A stretch of DNA of 64,000 nt, from contig JBDKFK010000006.1 in assembly GCA_039798745.1 (NCBI GenBank), positions 1 to 64,000 of the forward strand. The letters are read 5' to 3'. Shown here one piece after another: positions 42,340 to 52,302 of the stretch. The first letter of the stretch is position 1; each line of letters starts with the position of its first letter. The DNA comes from JBDKFK01 sp039798745. Its GTDB lineage: Bacteria; Patescibacteriota; Microgenomatia; UBA1406; GWC2-37-13. Under the pieces are notes generated by a model. The model did not search any database, was not told the DNA's origin, and was given only the letters and a program-made list of their open reading frames with translations. Both the position numbers and the translations under genes were made by a program.

Positions 42340-42901
42340 TGATTATTTTGAACTTGCCACGAAAGCGCAGCTGATATCCCTGTTCAGAGTTGGTACTGTC
42401 CTGGGTGAGGGAAAAATTGTTAAGTCTAAGCTCCGTAAAATGGGTGAGAAACGAGTCAGACTCAATAAACTTGAGAAACTCATATGCCGGCGCGTACTGC
42501 ACAAACCGTACGACAAACTCGGTAGATTTGTTTTTGTCGAGTGTCATTGATTCCAGGATAGGCGATTCACTGGAAAACGCAAGAATATCTTTTAATAAAT
42601 TGTAATACGGAAGAAACTCAGCATCGTCTTTGAGGTACAGTTTGAGTTGATCATCTTTCGCCGCGAAATAATTGATTTTTGCTTCGATATCTTTATTTTC
42701 TATAAGGCTTTGGAGTAGTCCTTTCTTCTGCTCCTGAAGCATTACTATTTGTGACTGCAACCTAAACTGAAGCCACACGAACGACATAAATACTATAAAG
42801 AGGACAACACCTATAATAGTGCTATACAGTTTGGTATTCTCGGTAAATAGCCAGGAATCCTGTCTCTGACGTTTTTGAAAGAGATTTATTCTACTTTTCA
42901 T
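42323..42901 (-). CDS. pilN: PilN-like type IV pilus assembly protein
   Basis: 192 residues. RINLFQKR at the N-terminus (INLLP-like, the segment that docks on PilM), a transmembrane helix near 28-48, coiled coil and a small outside domain. Its ATG overlaps the pilM end by 4 nt. Confidence 0.75.
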   Translation of the reverse strand: MKSRINLFQKRQRQDSWLFTENTKLYSTIIGVVLFIVFMSFVWLQFRLQSQIVMLQEQKKGLLQSLIENKDIEAKINYFAAKDDQLKLYLKDDAEFLPYYNLLKDILAFSSESPILESMTLDKNKSTEFVVRFVQYAPAYEFLKFIESDSFLTHFTELRLNNFSLTQDSTNSEQGYQLRFRGKFKIINANPS

Positions 42902-43920
42902 CTTAAATTAGCGGCGATAACAGATACATATGATGATATGTCCTTAGAGTTTGACTGAGCTAGTGGATTAGCCACTAGATTCTGTGCAAGATTAACAGAC
43001 TGCGTGGGGAGTGAAAAATACGCCTGAATTTTCTGAGGAAGCTGGGCAATGTAGTTATCAAAGTTAAATATCTGTATCTCTTCGACTCTGAGATTATATT
43101 TATCCCGTGCCATGGCGACCATTTTTTCGAGCTCCTGGAACAGTTCCTTGAGTAACGGCATAACTATTGACTCAATATTGTATGAAGCATCTTTGTTGAG
43201 ACCTATGGTCTTGAGCACTTCGTACACTTTTTTCTCTTCCCAGTTAAGGTTCACCATAATATCACGTACAAACAAATCAAGGCCGATTTTGAGAGTACGG
43301 GCAACCATGATTAGGGACAGTTGATTATCAACCAGGTAAATCGATGAGTTGGAAAAACCAAAGTTGAGAATGAGCGTGGCATTGCCTTTAAATGTTACCG
43401 CTTCAGAGAATAGTCGTCCGCAGGCACTCAGCTCATTTTCGAGTGTGTCAGGAATAAGTCCGGCCATCTCGACCGACTTTTCAACCTGACTTACTATTTT
43501 GCGTGGTGAGGCGACTATAAGAAGCAGTACTTTATGAGTCTTGGGGTCTTCGCGAAGTATCTCAAGATCCATACTTGTTTCTTCGATAGGCATAGGGATA
43601 AACTCATCGGCCTGGTAATGAATTGCTGAAAGGAGTTCTTTTTCCTTCAGTTTCGGCATCTCAATGATCTGGGAAAATGTATAGCCGTCGGGGATAATAA
43701 CATGAGCGGTTCTGCTTTTATTCTTAAGGGTGCCATAGAGTTTTGATATAACCTCACCCTGCTTCTCAACTATCTTTTCATTTTCGGAAGAAAAAAATAA
43801 AGGAGTGGTGGGTTCAGAGGCAAGGGAAATAAGCTCAATTTTCTTATTTTTTGTATCATATTTGATCTCGGACACACGAGTATATTTTTCGTTTATCTCC
43901 AGTGCAAAATCGTTGTTCAT
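42898..43920 (-). CDS. pilM: PilM-like pilus assembly ATPase
   Basis: 340 residues with an actin-like fold: FALEINEKYTRVSEI at the start, PKLKEKELLSAIHYQADEFIPMPIEE typical of PilM, and ATLILNFGFSNSSIYLV as the second phosphate loop. Cytoplasmic; holds PilN at the membrane. Start placed at the ATG (43920); a TTG two codons earlier is less likely. TTGACT-17-AATACT lies just upstream, so pilMNO may have its own promoter. Confidence 0.85.
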   Translation of the reverse strand: MNNDFALEINEKYTRVSEIKYDTKNKKIELISLASEPTTPLFFSSENEKIVEKQGEVISKLYGTLKNKSRTAHVIIPDGYTFSQIIEMPKLKEKELLSAIHYQADEFIPMPIEETSMDLEILREDPKTHKVLLLIVASPRKIVSQVEKSVEMAGLIPDTLENELSACGRLFSEAVTFKGNATLILNFGFSNSSIYLVDNQLSLIMVARTLKIGLDLFVRDIMVNLNWEEKKVYEVLKTIGLNKDASYNIESIVMPLLKELFQELEKMVAMARDKYNLRVEEIQIFNFDNYIAQLPQKIQAYFSLPTQSVNLAQNLVANPLAQSNSKDISSYVSVIAANLR

Positions 43921-44015
43921 ATACAATAAGTATTCACAATATTAATCGGTAAGTCAAGAGAAAAGCCCTACAATTCATGCTATTACAACCGCCGAAATAC
44001 ATTCGGGATCCTTTA

Positions 44016-44564
44016 CTAATAGTTTCTTAACTTCAACTTAGTTCGATAGGTTATGCTCGCCCTTTCTTCCTGGCGCGTTGATGTGCCACCTGCTGACACA
44101 GTAAACTGTACGTTAATGAGAGGGGGAGCTGCTCCGTTAGGCCGTGAGCACGTAAGAGCAAAATCGCTCACAACAACGGTTGACTTGGTAATATCATTGG
44201 TAGCATTGACTATTGATGAACTTGAAGCTATGCGATCGTTACTTACACTAAAGCGAAACCAGTTACCCTCATCATCACGAAAGTAATCGGCATCACCTGT
44301 GTCACCTGCATCATCACAGACCGCGTTGCCTCCGGTACCAGCGTCATTAATGGATACAGCATTTAGTTTGACGGTAGACTCAATAATAGCCAGAGCAGTA
44401 TCACCCTGTCGTTTAACTTCCGAGAGCTGATAAATTTTGAGCTCCTGTTGGAGTATTGCTACTATTACAGAAAATATCGCGGGAATGATCATGCCAATGA
44501 CCGCGATTACTACTATAACTTCGATCAGTGTAAATCCTTTGTGTGTGTTTCTGTTAAGTTTCAT
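44016..44564 (-). CDS. Type IV pilin-like protein (minor pilin)
   Basis: 182 residues. Class III leader KGFTLIEVIVVIAVIGMI with cleavage after Gly and Glu+5, then an exported C-terminal domain with one Cys pair. PilW/GspJ-like by size and position. Last gene of the minus-strand pilin run. Confidence 0.82.
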   Translation of the reverse strand: MKLNRNTHKGFTLIEVIVVIAVIGMIIPAIFSVIVAILQQELKIYQLSEVKRQGDTALAIIESTVKLNAVSINDAGTGGNAVCDDAGDTGDADYFRDDEGNWFRFSVSNDRIASSSSIVNATNDITKSTVVVSDFALTCSRPNGAAPPLINVQFTVSAGGTSTRQEERASITYRTKLKLRNY

Positions 44565-44568
44565 ACTG

Positions 44569-45024
44569 CTATTGCTCCCATATCGAAAGTACCGAATCTA
44601 TGGGGATTGTATATATTTTACCCGCCTCAGCCCATTCAACAACTATTTTGGCGTTTACCTGATATTTAAAACCATCAGCGCTGGAAACGCTGACAAGATT
44701 GAGCGTTCTTTTATAAAAATTATCAAGATCATTGCCGCATGGCGGCGATGATGACCAGGAGAGAGTAGCAATACAATAATCGGTGCCGATACCATTACTT
44801 GCGCGGGCAGTAAACGCATTCCAGTCTGTTTCTTTTTCTGAACGAAGCCACTCTACAGCTTCTTCCGCGTATCGGGTACCAAGAATTTTATGCTCATCTG
44901 TCTTCATATTGCGCAGAATAATAGCCACAACGGCGGCCGCCGATACAAAAAAAAGACTCACAACAGAAACGAAAACAAGTACTTCAATAAGTGAAAACGC
45001 TTTGCGGGATGTTTTAACAGGCAT
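44569..45024 (-). CDS. Type IV pilin-like protein (minor pilin)
   Basis: 151 residues with the leader RKAFSLIEVLVFVSVVSLFF (Ala instead of Gly before the Phe) and Cys in GTDYCIATLSW and PPCGND. PilV/GspI-like. It overlaps the upstream pilin gene by 11 nt. Confidence 0.8.
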   Translation of the reverse strand: MPVKTSRKAFSLIEVLVFVSVVSLFFVSAAAVVAIILRNMKTDEHKILGTRYAEEAVEWLRSEKETDWNAFTARASNGIGTDYCIATLSWSSSPPCGNDLDNFYKRTLNLVSVSSADGFKYQVNAKIVVEWAEAGKIYTIPIDSVLSIWEQ

Positions 45025-45514
45025 ATTTTGCTCCTTCTTCGATTAGGCCATTGGTGCTTATCATAACTTCAACGCATTTGTTAAGTGTGCCGCTGTTTAT
45101 GGTAATCGTTATAGGATTAGGTGAATCAAGTGCGAAGCTCAGCGGATGAAACCGTATTTCTGTAGCACCGGTAAGCGTCGCAGTTACACCATCAGGAAAA
45201 GCGTAGGTAGATATAGTATTAAACGATGTGCATACATTATCGCAACACATACGAAGGAAATAGTTAGGATCAGCGAATGCTACTTCATACCCATCAAAGT
45301 CTTCACATGAAAACCCGCCGATATCTCCCGCGCGTGCCTTGCTTTTGGCCAGTTCGAGAATGTCAACAAACTTCTTTACCTCGGCATCAAACTTTTTTTC
45401 TGCAGTGAACCCATTGTAGTTAGCAATCGAGATACCAAAAAAAAGAGTCATAATAGCAATCACCACAATAAGCTCAATAAGTGTGAAACCGGCATGTTTG
45501 TTGGTAGAGGACAT
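45014..45514 (-). CDS. Type IV pilin-like protein (FimT/GspH-like)
   Basis: 166 residues from the ATG at 45514 (2 nt after the preceding stop): HAGFTLIELIVVIAIMTLFF leader helix, then a beta-rich domain with three paired-looking Cys. A longer reading from 45544 exists but would overlap the previous gene. Confidence 0.82.
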   Translation of the reverse strand: MSSTNKHAGFTLIELIVVIAIMTLFFGISIANYNGFTAEKKFDAEVKKFVDILELAKSKARAGDIGGFSCEDFDGYEVAFADPNYFLRMCCDNVCTSFNTISTYAFPDGVTATLTGATEIRFHPLSFALDSPNPITITINSGTLNKCVEVMISTNGLIEEGAKYAC

Positions 45515-45516
45515 AG

Positions 45517-45963
45517 TTATTTTACTCCGTAGGGGCCGACGCAATAATTACAGGACTGTGTGCCGGCACCGCTGTTACAATCGCCGCATGAGTTGGTGTC
45601 GCTCCCTTCCATACTAGCACCCAGCGTATAATCGATACCGTCTGAGGTGTAGTAGTAGGTAATATTCTGCGACGCTTTTGGATCGTTGGGAATATTTTTG
45701 AGATAGGTACCGTCTATACATCCACCGGGATCGCATATATCTCCGCCCCACGTGACACTCAGAGGATATGTGTTGTTGGAGCTGCGGTACAGTTCGAGTG
45801 CTGAACGGACAACTTCAAGGTCACTTTTGCGTTTGGCATCGCGTGATTGTTTGGAAAACTGCGTATACGAAAAGAGACCCACAGATGCAAGTAACCCGAT
45901 AATTGTAGCTACGACCAGTATCTCAACAAGGGTAAACGCGTCTTTTTTAAATGGTTTGATCAT
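45517..45963 (-). CDS. Type IV pilin (GspG-like)
   Basis: 148 residues: KDAFTLVEILVVATIIGLLASVG, then the SRDAKRKSDLEVVRSALELYRSSN segment typical of CPR and pseudopilin G-type pilins, and a Cys-rich end (SCGDCNSG, SCNYCVG). The start overlaps the upstream pilin stop by 4 nt. Confidence 0.85.
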   Translation of the reverse strand: MIKPFKKDAFTLVEILVVATIIGLLASVGLFSYTQFSKQSRDAKRKSDLEVVRSALELYRSSNNTYPLSVTWGGDICDPGGCIDGTYLKNIPNDPKASQNITYYYTSDGIDYTLGASMEGSDTNSCGDCNSGAGTQSCNYCVGPYGVK

Positions 45964-46385
45964 TGTGTATTGCTGAGGCAGTAATTGCTATCGGACTCGC
46001 TTTCAAGAGTGGCGCAAAGAGTGTAGTTACTATCGGAACAGCCGGTGCATTCATAGGGTGCCACCGTTTTGGGATCAACAGGAGCCACAGAAATGAGCGC
46101 GGTTGTAGGATTGGGGCATGTGATATCGGTGAATGTATAGATGCCTCCCACAGAAACGGGAGTGGGATAGTTGAATCCACAGATAGAATAGTATGATTCC
46201 AGACCGTTCGAGATAGTTTTGAGATCGCCTTTACGACGCGCGTCACGAGATTTTTTCTGAACAGTAGAATAAGAAGCAATGCCAAGAGTTATGAGAATTG
46301 CAATAACACCAATAACTACAAGCATTTCCAGAAGAGTGAATCCATGGCGTGAAGCTTTGTTTGAATTACTATTAAATATATTCAT
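45960..46385 (-). CDS. Type IV pilin (GspG-like)
   Basis: 141 residues: RHGFTLLEMLVVIGVIAILI, SRDARRKGDLKTISNGLESYYS, and several Cys (ECTGCSD, LCATLE) in the C-terminal domain. Confidence 0.85.
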   Translation of the reverse strand: MNIFNSNSNKASRHGFTLLEMLVVIGVIAILITLGIASYSTVQKKSRDARRKGDLKTISNGLESYYSICGFNYPTPVSVGGIYTFTDITCPNPTTALISVAPVDPKTVAPYECTGCSDSNYTLCATLESESDSNYCLSNTQ

Positions 46386-46420
46386 ATATACATACTACAA
46401 ATTTTATAAGCGCTATACAA

Positions 46421-46897
46421 TCAAGGCTCGTTTATACGGTACACTTTGCCTGAAGAACAATTATAGTTGGTCGTATTGCAGTCGTCACTAATGGTATTTT
46501 CATCGGCTGTATTTTCGGCGCACGCGCAGAGTGTGTACTTAAGAGTATCACCGGTATTGCGCTCATAGTAATAATACGTCTGAGGTTGACCTATGGGTTC
46601 TTTGGGCATGTGAGACATATACAGGTTGCCGGTACAGCTGCCCCCACTTCCATCGGAAGTCCAGCAGTCGTCTATTGCACGTATGAATGTATCAGTCGCG
46701 GGGTATGATGGGGGACTCTGATCCTGCTTATAAAGTTCAAGGGCTTTTTGTATCTGATGAAGATCACTTACACGTTTTGCATCACGGGTACGTTCGCGGG
46801 CGGCCATAAAGTTGGGAACTAGCAACGAAGAAAGTCCTCCTATGATTGCTATAACCACCAGTAGCTCAACCAGTGTAAAACCCCGTAATTTATTCAT
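46421..46897 (-). CDS. Type IV pilin (GspG-like), first of the pilin run
   Basis: 158 residues: LRGFTLVELLVVIAIIGGLS, TRDAKRVSDLHQIQKALELYKQD, then eight Cys in the globular part. TATAGT lies 8 nt before the ATG, so the minus-strand pilin operon probably starts here. Confidence 0.85.
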   Translation of the reverse strand: MNKLRGFTLVELLVVIAIIGGLSSLLVPNFMAARERTRDAKRVSDLHQIQKALELYKQDQSPPSYPATDTFIRAIDDCWTSDGSGGSCTGNLYMSHMPKEPIGQPQTYYYYERNTGDTLKYTLCACAENTADENTISDDCNTTNYNCSSGKVYRINEP

Positions 46898-46948
46898 TCA
46901 ATGATACTATAGTCGAAAATAATAGGCTAAGTCAAGAGGTGAACCTGG

Positions 46949-47623
46949 TTACGAAGCTGCTATATGCTTTAAGTTGGTCTTGATATTTATAAGAACCGCA
47001 TCAAGTGCTAACTGAGGATTGAGGTTATTGTTCTGTAATAGCTGTTTCGTTTGCAGTATTTTCTTGATAAGCGGTATAAGGTGGTGAAGCTCCTGTTTGA
47101 ACTGTGTGTGATAGTAGACAGTAATTTCGTCAAGAAGCAGGAGCGCTTCATCTCTGGTAATGCCGGTTATACTTTTTTCACCCATAAAAGAATACGCTTC
47201 GCTCTGTTTGAGACGGTCCAGAAATGCCTGTGTTTCGGGACGAATGGTAAAAAGCTGCCGGTCATGGATATCCAGGTCAATAAGCTGTGAGCGTGATCTA
47301 ATGGTCGGGAGTACGCGTTCGGCGTTGGAAGCGAGCATAATAAACAGGTTATCTTCGTTTTTCTCCTCGAGTGTTTTAAGAAGCGCATTTTGTGCTTCAA
47401 GATTTGCCCCATCCATATCGTACAACACAAAAAGACGCTTGTTCTGTGCTGTCGCAGTTATTATTTCTCGTTTGATGGCGCGTACCTGATCAATCGTTAT
47501 CTCCGTTTTGACAGGTCGTATTTCAAAAACATAATAAGGGGCAACGGCCTGGTCCTTTATGACGGTACCAACATACTCTGTTAGTTTGTCCTGACGTTTT
47601 GAGATAACTATGCGTGGTTTCAT
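46949..47623 (-). CDS. holB: DNA polymerase III delta'-like clamp-loader subunit
   Basis: 224 residues. No Walker A is present. The core EAQNALLKTLEEKNEDNLFIMLASNAERVLPTIRSRSQ contains the SRC-like SRS motif of delta' / clamp-loader AAA+ proteins. Shorter than usual (about 310), lacking an N-terminal segment with the zinc module. Divergent from pilB. Confidence 0.75.
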   Translation of the reverse strand: MKPRIVISKRQDKLTEYVGTVIKDQAVAPYYVFEIRPVKTEITIDQVRAIKREIITATAQNKRLFVLYDMDGANLEAQNALLKTLEEKNEDNLFIMLASNAERVLPTIRSRSQLIDLDIHDRQLFTIRPETQAFLDRLKQSEAYSFMGEKSITGITRDEALLLLDEITVYYHTQFKQELHHLIPLIKKILQTKQLLQNNNLNPQLALDAVLINIKTNLKHIAAS

Positions 47624-47675
47624 AAGTAATATAACTAATATTGCATTTTACCAAAATCATTATTATATTGACATT

Positions 47676-49382
47676 ATGTCTATTTCGCCGAAACTGTTTC
47701 TTGATGAATTGGTCAAAGATAATGTTCTTGATAAAGCGACTGCCGACAAATACGAAGTCGACGCGCTGAAACGTGAAATACCTATAGATGTATATTTACT
47801 TCAGGAAACAAACCTTGCTAAGGAAACTATTCTCAAGATAAAGGCTTCATACCTAAACGTGCCCTATGTAGATATATCTACAACAGCCAACGACTCACAG
47901 GCGCTTACGATGGTGCCGGAGTCTGTAGCTCGTCGCTATGGCATAGTGCCTTACCTGTATGATGGTAAAAATGAGACCATTTCAATAGCTACTGACGATC
48001 CTCTAAACGTAACTCTTACAGACTTCCTTGAGAAAAAAACAAACAAGAAGATAATACTTGCACTCGCTAATTTTGAGGATGTACAGAAAGCTATTAACCT
48101 ATGGTACACCCAGGGACTATCGCCGGAAGTAAAAGAAGCATTACGAGAAGTAGGGGAGAATAAAACAACTCAGGTCGTAGCCAGTACAACCATCCGCGAG
48201 GCGCCAATGGCAAAAATAGTAAATACGATACTTGAGTTTGCCGTAAAAAGCCGCGCATCAGATATACATATCGAACCACAGGAACAGAAAACCCGTGTAC
48301 GTTATAGAATAGACGGCATCCTTCAAGAAAAACTTTCCCTCCCCAAAGGTATTCACGATTCTCTGGTTTCACGCATCAAAATTCTGTCTGAAATGAAGAT
48401 TGATGAAAAACGCATACCTCAGGATGGACGGTTCGGCTTTAAGCTGGGGAACGAAGAGGTAGATTTGCGTGTAAACACCCTGCCTACAGTAAACGGTGAA
48501 AAAATTGTTATGCGACTTCTGAAAAAAACAGGAGGACTGCCAACTCTAAGTGATCTGGGACTGCGAGGATCACAGTTTAAAGATCTGGAAGAGGCCGTAT
48601 CAAAACCATATGGAATTATTCTTGTCACCGGACCGACAGGATCAGGAAAAACAACTACTCTGTACTCAATACTTACGCGCTTAAATAAACAAAGCGTAAA
48701 TATCTCAACCCTCGAAGATCCTGTAGAGTATCAGATATCCGGAATTAACCAGGTTCAGATAAACACACAGGCAGGGTTAACCTTCGCAAACGGTCTGCGC
48801 TCATTTTTGCGTCAGGATCCAAACATTATTCTGGTAGGAGAAATCCGCGATGCCGAAACAACACAGCTTGCGATACAGGCAGCACTTACCGGACATCTCG
48901 TGTTCTCAACACTACACACCAACGACGCCGCAACAGCCATACCGCGTCTTATAGATCTTGGCGGTGAACCGTTTCTCATCGCTTCGGTACTGAACGCCTC
49001 GGTAGCTCAGCGTATAGTACGCAAAATCTGTTCTCATTGTATCGAAACATATGAGCCTCCCGAAGCAATCAAAGTAAATATCAGAGAAATACTCGGTGAT
49101 CTGCTGCCAAAACAGTACCGCGATGGCAAACCTATGATCCTATCCAGGGGACACGGATGCAACGAGTGTGGACTTACCGGCTATCTGGGACGCGTCGCGA
49201 TATTTGAAGTCTTGAAAATAACTCCATCGGTAAATAAGATGATATTGCAGGAGTCGTCGGCAAAAGAAATAGAAAACGAAGCAAAAAAAACCGGCCTCAT
49301 AATAATGAAGCAGGACGGTTATCTTAAGGTCCTTGAGGGAGTTACCACCATTGAGGAAGTACTGCGTGTCGCAGAAGTTTGA
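47676..49382 (+). CDS. pilB: PilB/GspE-type pilus assembly ATPase
   Basis: 568 residues: N-terminal GspE domain (LLQETNLAKETILKIKASYLNVPYVDI), then the ATPase with GPTGSGKTT near residue 317, Asp box, Walker B (PNIILVGEIRDAET) and His box, and a tetra-cysteine zinc segment (CSHC and CNECG). Powers pilus extension. The start at 47676 is supported by TATATT 6 nt upstream; the earlier in-frame codon at 47610 is inside the divergent gene. Confidence 0.93.
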   Translation: MSISPKLFLDELVKDNVLDKATADKYEVDALKREIPIDVYLLQETNLAKETILKIKASYLNVPYVDISTTANDSQALTMVPESVARRYGIVPYLYDGKNETISIATDDPLNVTLTDFLEKKTNKKIILALANFEDVQKAINLWYTQGLSPEVKEALREVGENKTTQVVASTTIREAPMAKIVNTILEFAVKSRASDIHIEPQEQKTRVRYRIDGILQEKLSLPKGIHDSLVSRIKILSEMKIDEKRIPQDGRFGFKLGNEEVDLRVNTLPTVNGEKIVMRLLKKTGGLPTLSDLGLRGSQFKDLEEAVSKPYGIILVTGPTGSGKTTTLYSILTRLNKQSVNISTLEDPVEYQISGINQVQINTQAGLTFANGLRSFLRQDPNIILVGEIRDAETTQLAIQAALTGHLVFSTLHTNDAATAIPRLIDLGGEPFLIASVLNASVAQRIVRKICSHCIETYEPPEAIKVNIREILGDLLPKQYRDGKPMILSRGHGCNECGLTGYLGRVAIFEVLKITPSVNKMILQESSAKEIENEAKKTGLIIMKQDGYLKVLEGVTTIEEVLRVAEV

Positions 49383-49397
49383 TTATATATACATATT

Positions 49398-50453
49398 ATG
49401 ATAGATATAAACAGTCTTTTTCAGCTAACAATTGAACGTCAGGCGTCGGATCTGCATATTGCACCCGACTATTTCCCTACGCTCAGAATAAACGGGGAGC
49501 TGTATCCGCTGAAAGTTTTTGAGACAGTAACCAAAGAGATAGCTGAACAACTGCTTTTTTCCATATTAAATCCGGAACAGAAGACAAACCTTATAGCAAA
49601 CAAAGAAATTGATTTCGGATTTGAGTTTGGCGGCTATCGTTTTAGAGGAAACATATTTTATACCAAAAACCGACCGAGCGGCGTATTCCGGCTTATTGCG
49701 TCTCAGATAAAATCTATAGACGATCTACAACTGCCTTCCGTATTTCATGATCTTACGCATCTCAATCACGGACTGGTACTGGTGACAGGGCCGACAGGTG
49801 AGGGTAAATCAACTACACTGGCTTCACTTATAAATGAGATTAATAAAACTCAGGCAAAAAATATTATTACTATCGAAGATCCGATTGAGTATGTATACCC
49901 TCAGGCAAAATCACTTATTAATCAGCGTGAGCTGCATCTAGATACACACTCGTGGACGGTCGCCCTACGGTCAGCTCTTCGTGAAGATCCCGACGTAGTA
50001 CTGGTAGGAGAGATGCGCGACTACGATACCATTCAGGCCGTATTAACCATAGCCGAAACAGGCCATCTTGTATTCTCAACGCTACACACAAGTACCACCC
50101 CTGAAGCAATCAACCGTATTATCGATGTATTCCCTGCGCATCAACAAAATCAGATAAAAAGTCAACTGTCATCGGTGCTGCAGGCCATCATCTCGCAGAG
50201 ACTGGTGCCCGACTCCGAAAAGAAAACCAGAATACCCGCACTTGAGATACTCATAAACACACCCGCCGTGTCATCGATTATCCGCGACGGTAAGGTATTC
50301 CTTCTTGATAACGTGCTGGAAACGAATGAAAAAGACAATATGATTCTCTTTGAAAAATATCTGGCAAAACTGTATCAGCGCGGTTCGATCACCAAAGAAA
50401 CCGCCCTTGCGTATGCCATACGATCTAATGAAATTAAAAAATTCCTTACATAA
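49398..50453 (+). CDS. pilT: PilT-type retraction ATPase
   Basis: 351 residues. ASDLHIAPDYFPTLRINGEL at the start, GPTGEGKSTT (Walker A near residue 130), EDPIEYVYPQ, DPDVVLVGEMRDYDTI (Walker B), GHLVFSTLHT. Drives pilus retraction (twitching or DNA uptake). 15 nt after pilB. Confidence 0.93.
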   Translation: MIDINSLFQLTIERQASDLHIAPDYFPTLRINGELYPLKVFETVTKEIAEQLLFSILNPEQKTNLIANKEIDFGFEFGGYRFRGNIFYTKNRPSGVFRLIASQIKSIDDLQLPSVFHDLTHLNHGLVLVTGPTGEGKSTTLASLINEINKTQAKNIITIEDPIEYVYPQAKSLINQRELHLDTHSWTVALRSALREDPDVVLVGEMRDYDTIQAVLTIAETGHLVFSTLHTSTTPEAINRIIDVFPAHQQNQIKSQLSSVLQAIISQRLVPDSEKKTRIPALEILINTPAVSSIIRDGKVFLLDNVLETNEKDNMILFEKYLAKLYQRGSITKETALAYAIRSNEIKKFLT

Positions 50454-50455
50454 TA

Positions 50456-51658
50456 ATGTTCTTTGAATACAAAGCTCTCAAAAAGAATAAAGTAGTAAAG
50501 GGCAAAGTTGAAGCAAACGATCAGGCAGACGCAATACGATATCTGAAAAACAATGATTATTTTCCGATCGAAGTAAAAAAAGTAACATCTTCGAGTTTTG
50601 CGATTCTTGATACTTTTTTCAATCGTGTGACATTTAACGATGTTGTTGACTTCACCAGACAGATTGCGATCATGTTGAACGCAGGACTCACTCTTATTGA
50701 CTGCTTCGAGATTCTGAGACGACAGATAACCAGGCCATTGCTTCTGAAGATTGTAGAAGACATTGATCGCGAAGTACGAGGAGGAAAAAGCTTCTCTGAG
50801 ACCTTGAAAAAGTATCCGGAACATTTCTCAGATCTTTATATTTCTCTTGTAAAGTCGGGCGAGGCCTCGGGTAAGCTGAGTGAGATATTGCTCAAACTTG
50901 CAGAAAATCTAGAGAAGCAGCGGGAGTTTCAGGGGAAAATTAAAGGAGCACTTATATATCCGCTGATCGTTATTATCGGTATGATAAGCGTAATGTTTAT
51001 AATGGTAACCTTTGTGGTACCGAAGCTTCTTGGTCTGTATAAAGACTTTAATATACCACTCCCTGTATCCACACAGATACTTATTATAATATCTTCTTTT
51101 ACTTCCAAGTTCTGGCCACTTATAATCGTAGCGGTGTTCTTTGGCATTACGTTCATGCGAAGATATCTAAAAACAAAACAGGGAAAGCTGCTCTACGATC
51201 AGATGCTTTTAAGAATCCCCATGATTAAAAATGTTATAAAAATTGCAGTACTGGTTGACTCTACGCGTACTCTGGCCATTCTCATCGGCTCGGGGGTGTC
51301 AATCCTTGACGGACTAAATATAGTTATAGAGACAACATCAAACTCTATATTTCAACAGGCATTTAAAAGCATTACGAAACAGGTCGAAAAAGGTGTGTCA
51401 CTGGGGCAGGCAATGACCAACGAAGGGATCTTTCCACCGATTCTTGTACAAATGACTACTGTAGGCGAACAGACAGGGCATCTTGATGATACATTGCTCC
51501 GTATATCGAGATACTTTGAAATGGAGTCAGAGCTGGCAGTAAAAACACTCACTACACTTATCGAACCCGCAATTCTTGTATTCCTGGGTGTGGGTGTAGG
51601 ATTCCTGGTAATGTCGGTTATTACGCCTATATACAATCTAACGACATCGTTCAAGTAA
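50456..51658 (+). CDS. pilC: PilC/GspF-type platform protein
   Basis: 400 residues with two repeated GspF domains (DFTRQIAIMLNAGLTLIDCFEIL near residue 63 and DSTRTLAILIGSGVSILDGL near 268) and three transmembrane helices. The membrane platform on which PilB and PilT act. 2 nt after pilT. Confidence 0.93.
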   Translation: MFFEYKALKKNKVVKGKVEANDQADAIRYLKNNDYFPIEVKKVTSSSFAILDTFFNRVTFNDVVDFTRQIAIMLNAGLTLIDCFEILRRQITRPLLLKIVEDIDREVRGGKSFSETLKKYPEHFSDLYISLVKSGEASGKLSEILLKLAENLEKQREFQGKIKGALIYPLIVIIGMISVMFIMVTFVVPKLLGLYKDFNIPLPVSTQILIIISSFTSKFWPLIIVAVFFGITFMRRYLKTKQGKLLYDQMLLRIPMIKNVIKIAVLVDSTRTLAILIGSGVSILDGLNIVIETTSNSIFQQAFKSITKQVEKGVSLGQAMTNEGIFPPILVQMTTVGEQTGHLDDTLLRISRYFEMESELAVKTLTTLIEPAILVFLGVGVGFLVMSVITPIYNLTTSFK

Positions 51659-51724
51659 TGTATTGACAATTATCATATAAATGTATATACATAAAGTAAG
51701 CAGAAGTGTTAGGGGATAATGGGC

Positions 51725-51754
51725 TTGACAAGGTTTAAAATTCTGTAGTATTAT
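51725..51754 (+). promoter_or_regulatory. Promoter of the plus-strand pilin genes
   Basis: TTGACA, 18-bp spacer, TATTAT; ATG 9 nt further. The best-matched promoter among the pilin genes, fitting a highly expressed (major) pilin. Confidence 0.75.
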
Positions 51755-51763
51755 AAATCAATT

Positions 51764-52297
51764 ATGAAAAAATTTATGTACTCTCAAAAAGGTTTCACTC
51801 TCGTTGAATTACTTATCGTAATAGCACTCCTCGGCGCATTGGCTGTAGGACTATTAGCTGCTCTTGATCCATTTGAACAGCTTAAGAAAGGAACTGACAC
51901 TGGAGTACGTAATACGGTATCAGAGGTACATGGATCTATCATAAGATTCTACGCAATAAAAAATAATATGCCTTGGTGTCCCGACGGAGGAAGCGCGGGT
52001 GTCGGCACATGTTTAGCAGATCCTACATGGACAGACCTTGCCACAGAACCAATGGCCACTGCTATAACAAACATAGTAGCAGCCGGCGAACTAAAGGCCG
52101 ACTTTACAGCGCTCGCAGCCAACAACCTGACAAAGATATTCATAGTAGGCGATCAGACTAACAGTACGGTTGAAGTATGTTACAAGCCGACAGCTAAGTC
52201 ATTCATTGCCGATCCGAATACTAAATTCGACAATACCGGCGCTGAAAATGCATCATGCTCTTCCACAGCCGGAGGTTGCTACTGGTGCGTTAAATAA
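51764..52297 (+). CDS. Type IV pilin, probable major pilin
   Basis: 177 residues: QKGFTLVELLIVIALLGALA leader, an Ala-rich helix and a C-terminal domain with paired Cys (VEVCYKPTA, SCSSTAGGCYWCVK). It has its own strong promoter. Confidence 0.85.
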   Translation: MKKFMYSQKGFTLVELLIVIALLGALAVGLLAALDPFEQLKKGTDTGVRNTVSEVHGSIIRFYAIKNNMPWCPDGGSAGVGTCLADPTWTDLATEPMATAITNIVAAGELKADFTALAANNLTKIFIVGDQTNSTVEVCYKPTAKSFIADPNTKFDNTGAENASCSSTAGGCYWCVK

Positions 52298-52302
52298 ACA
52301 CC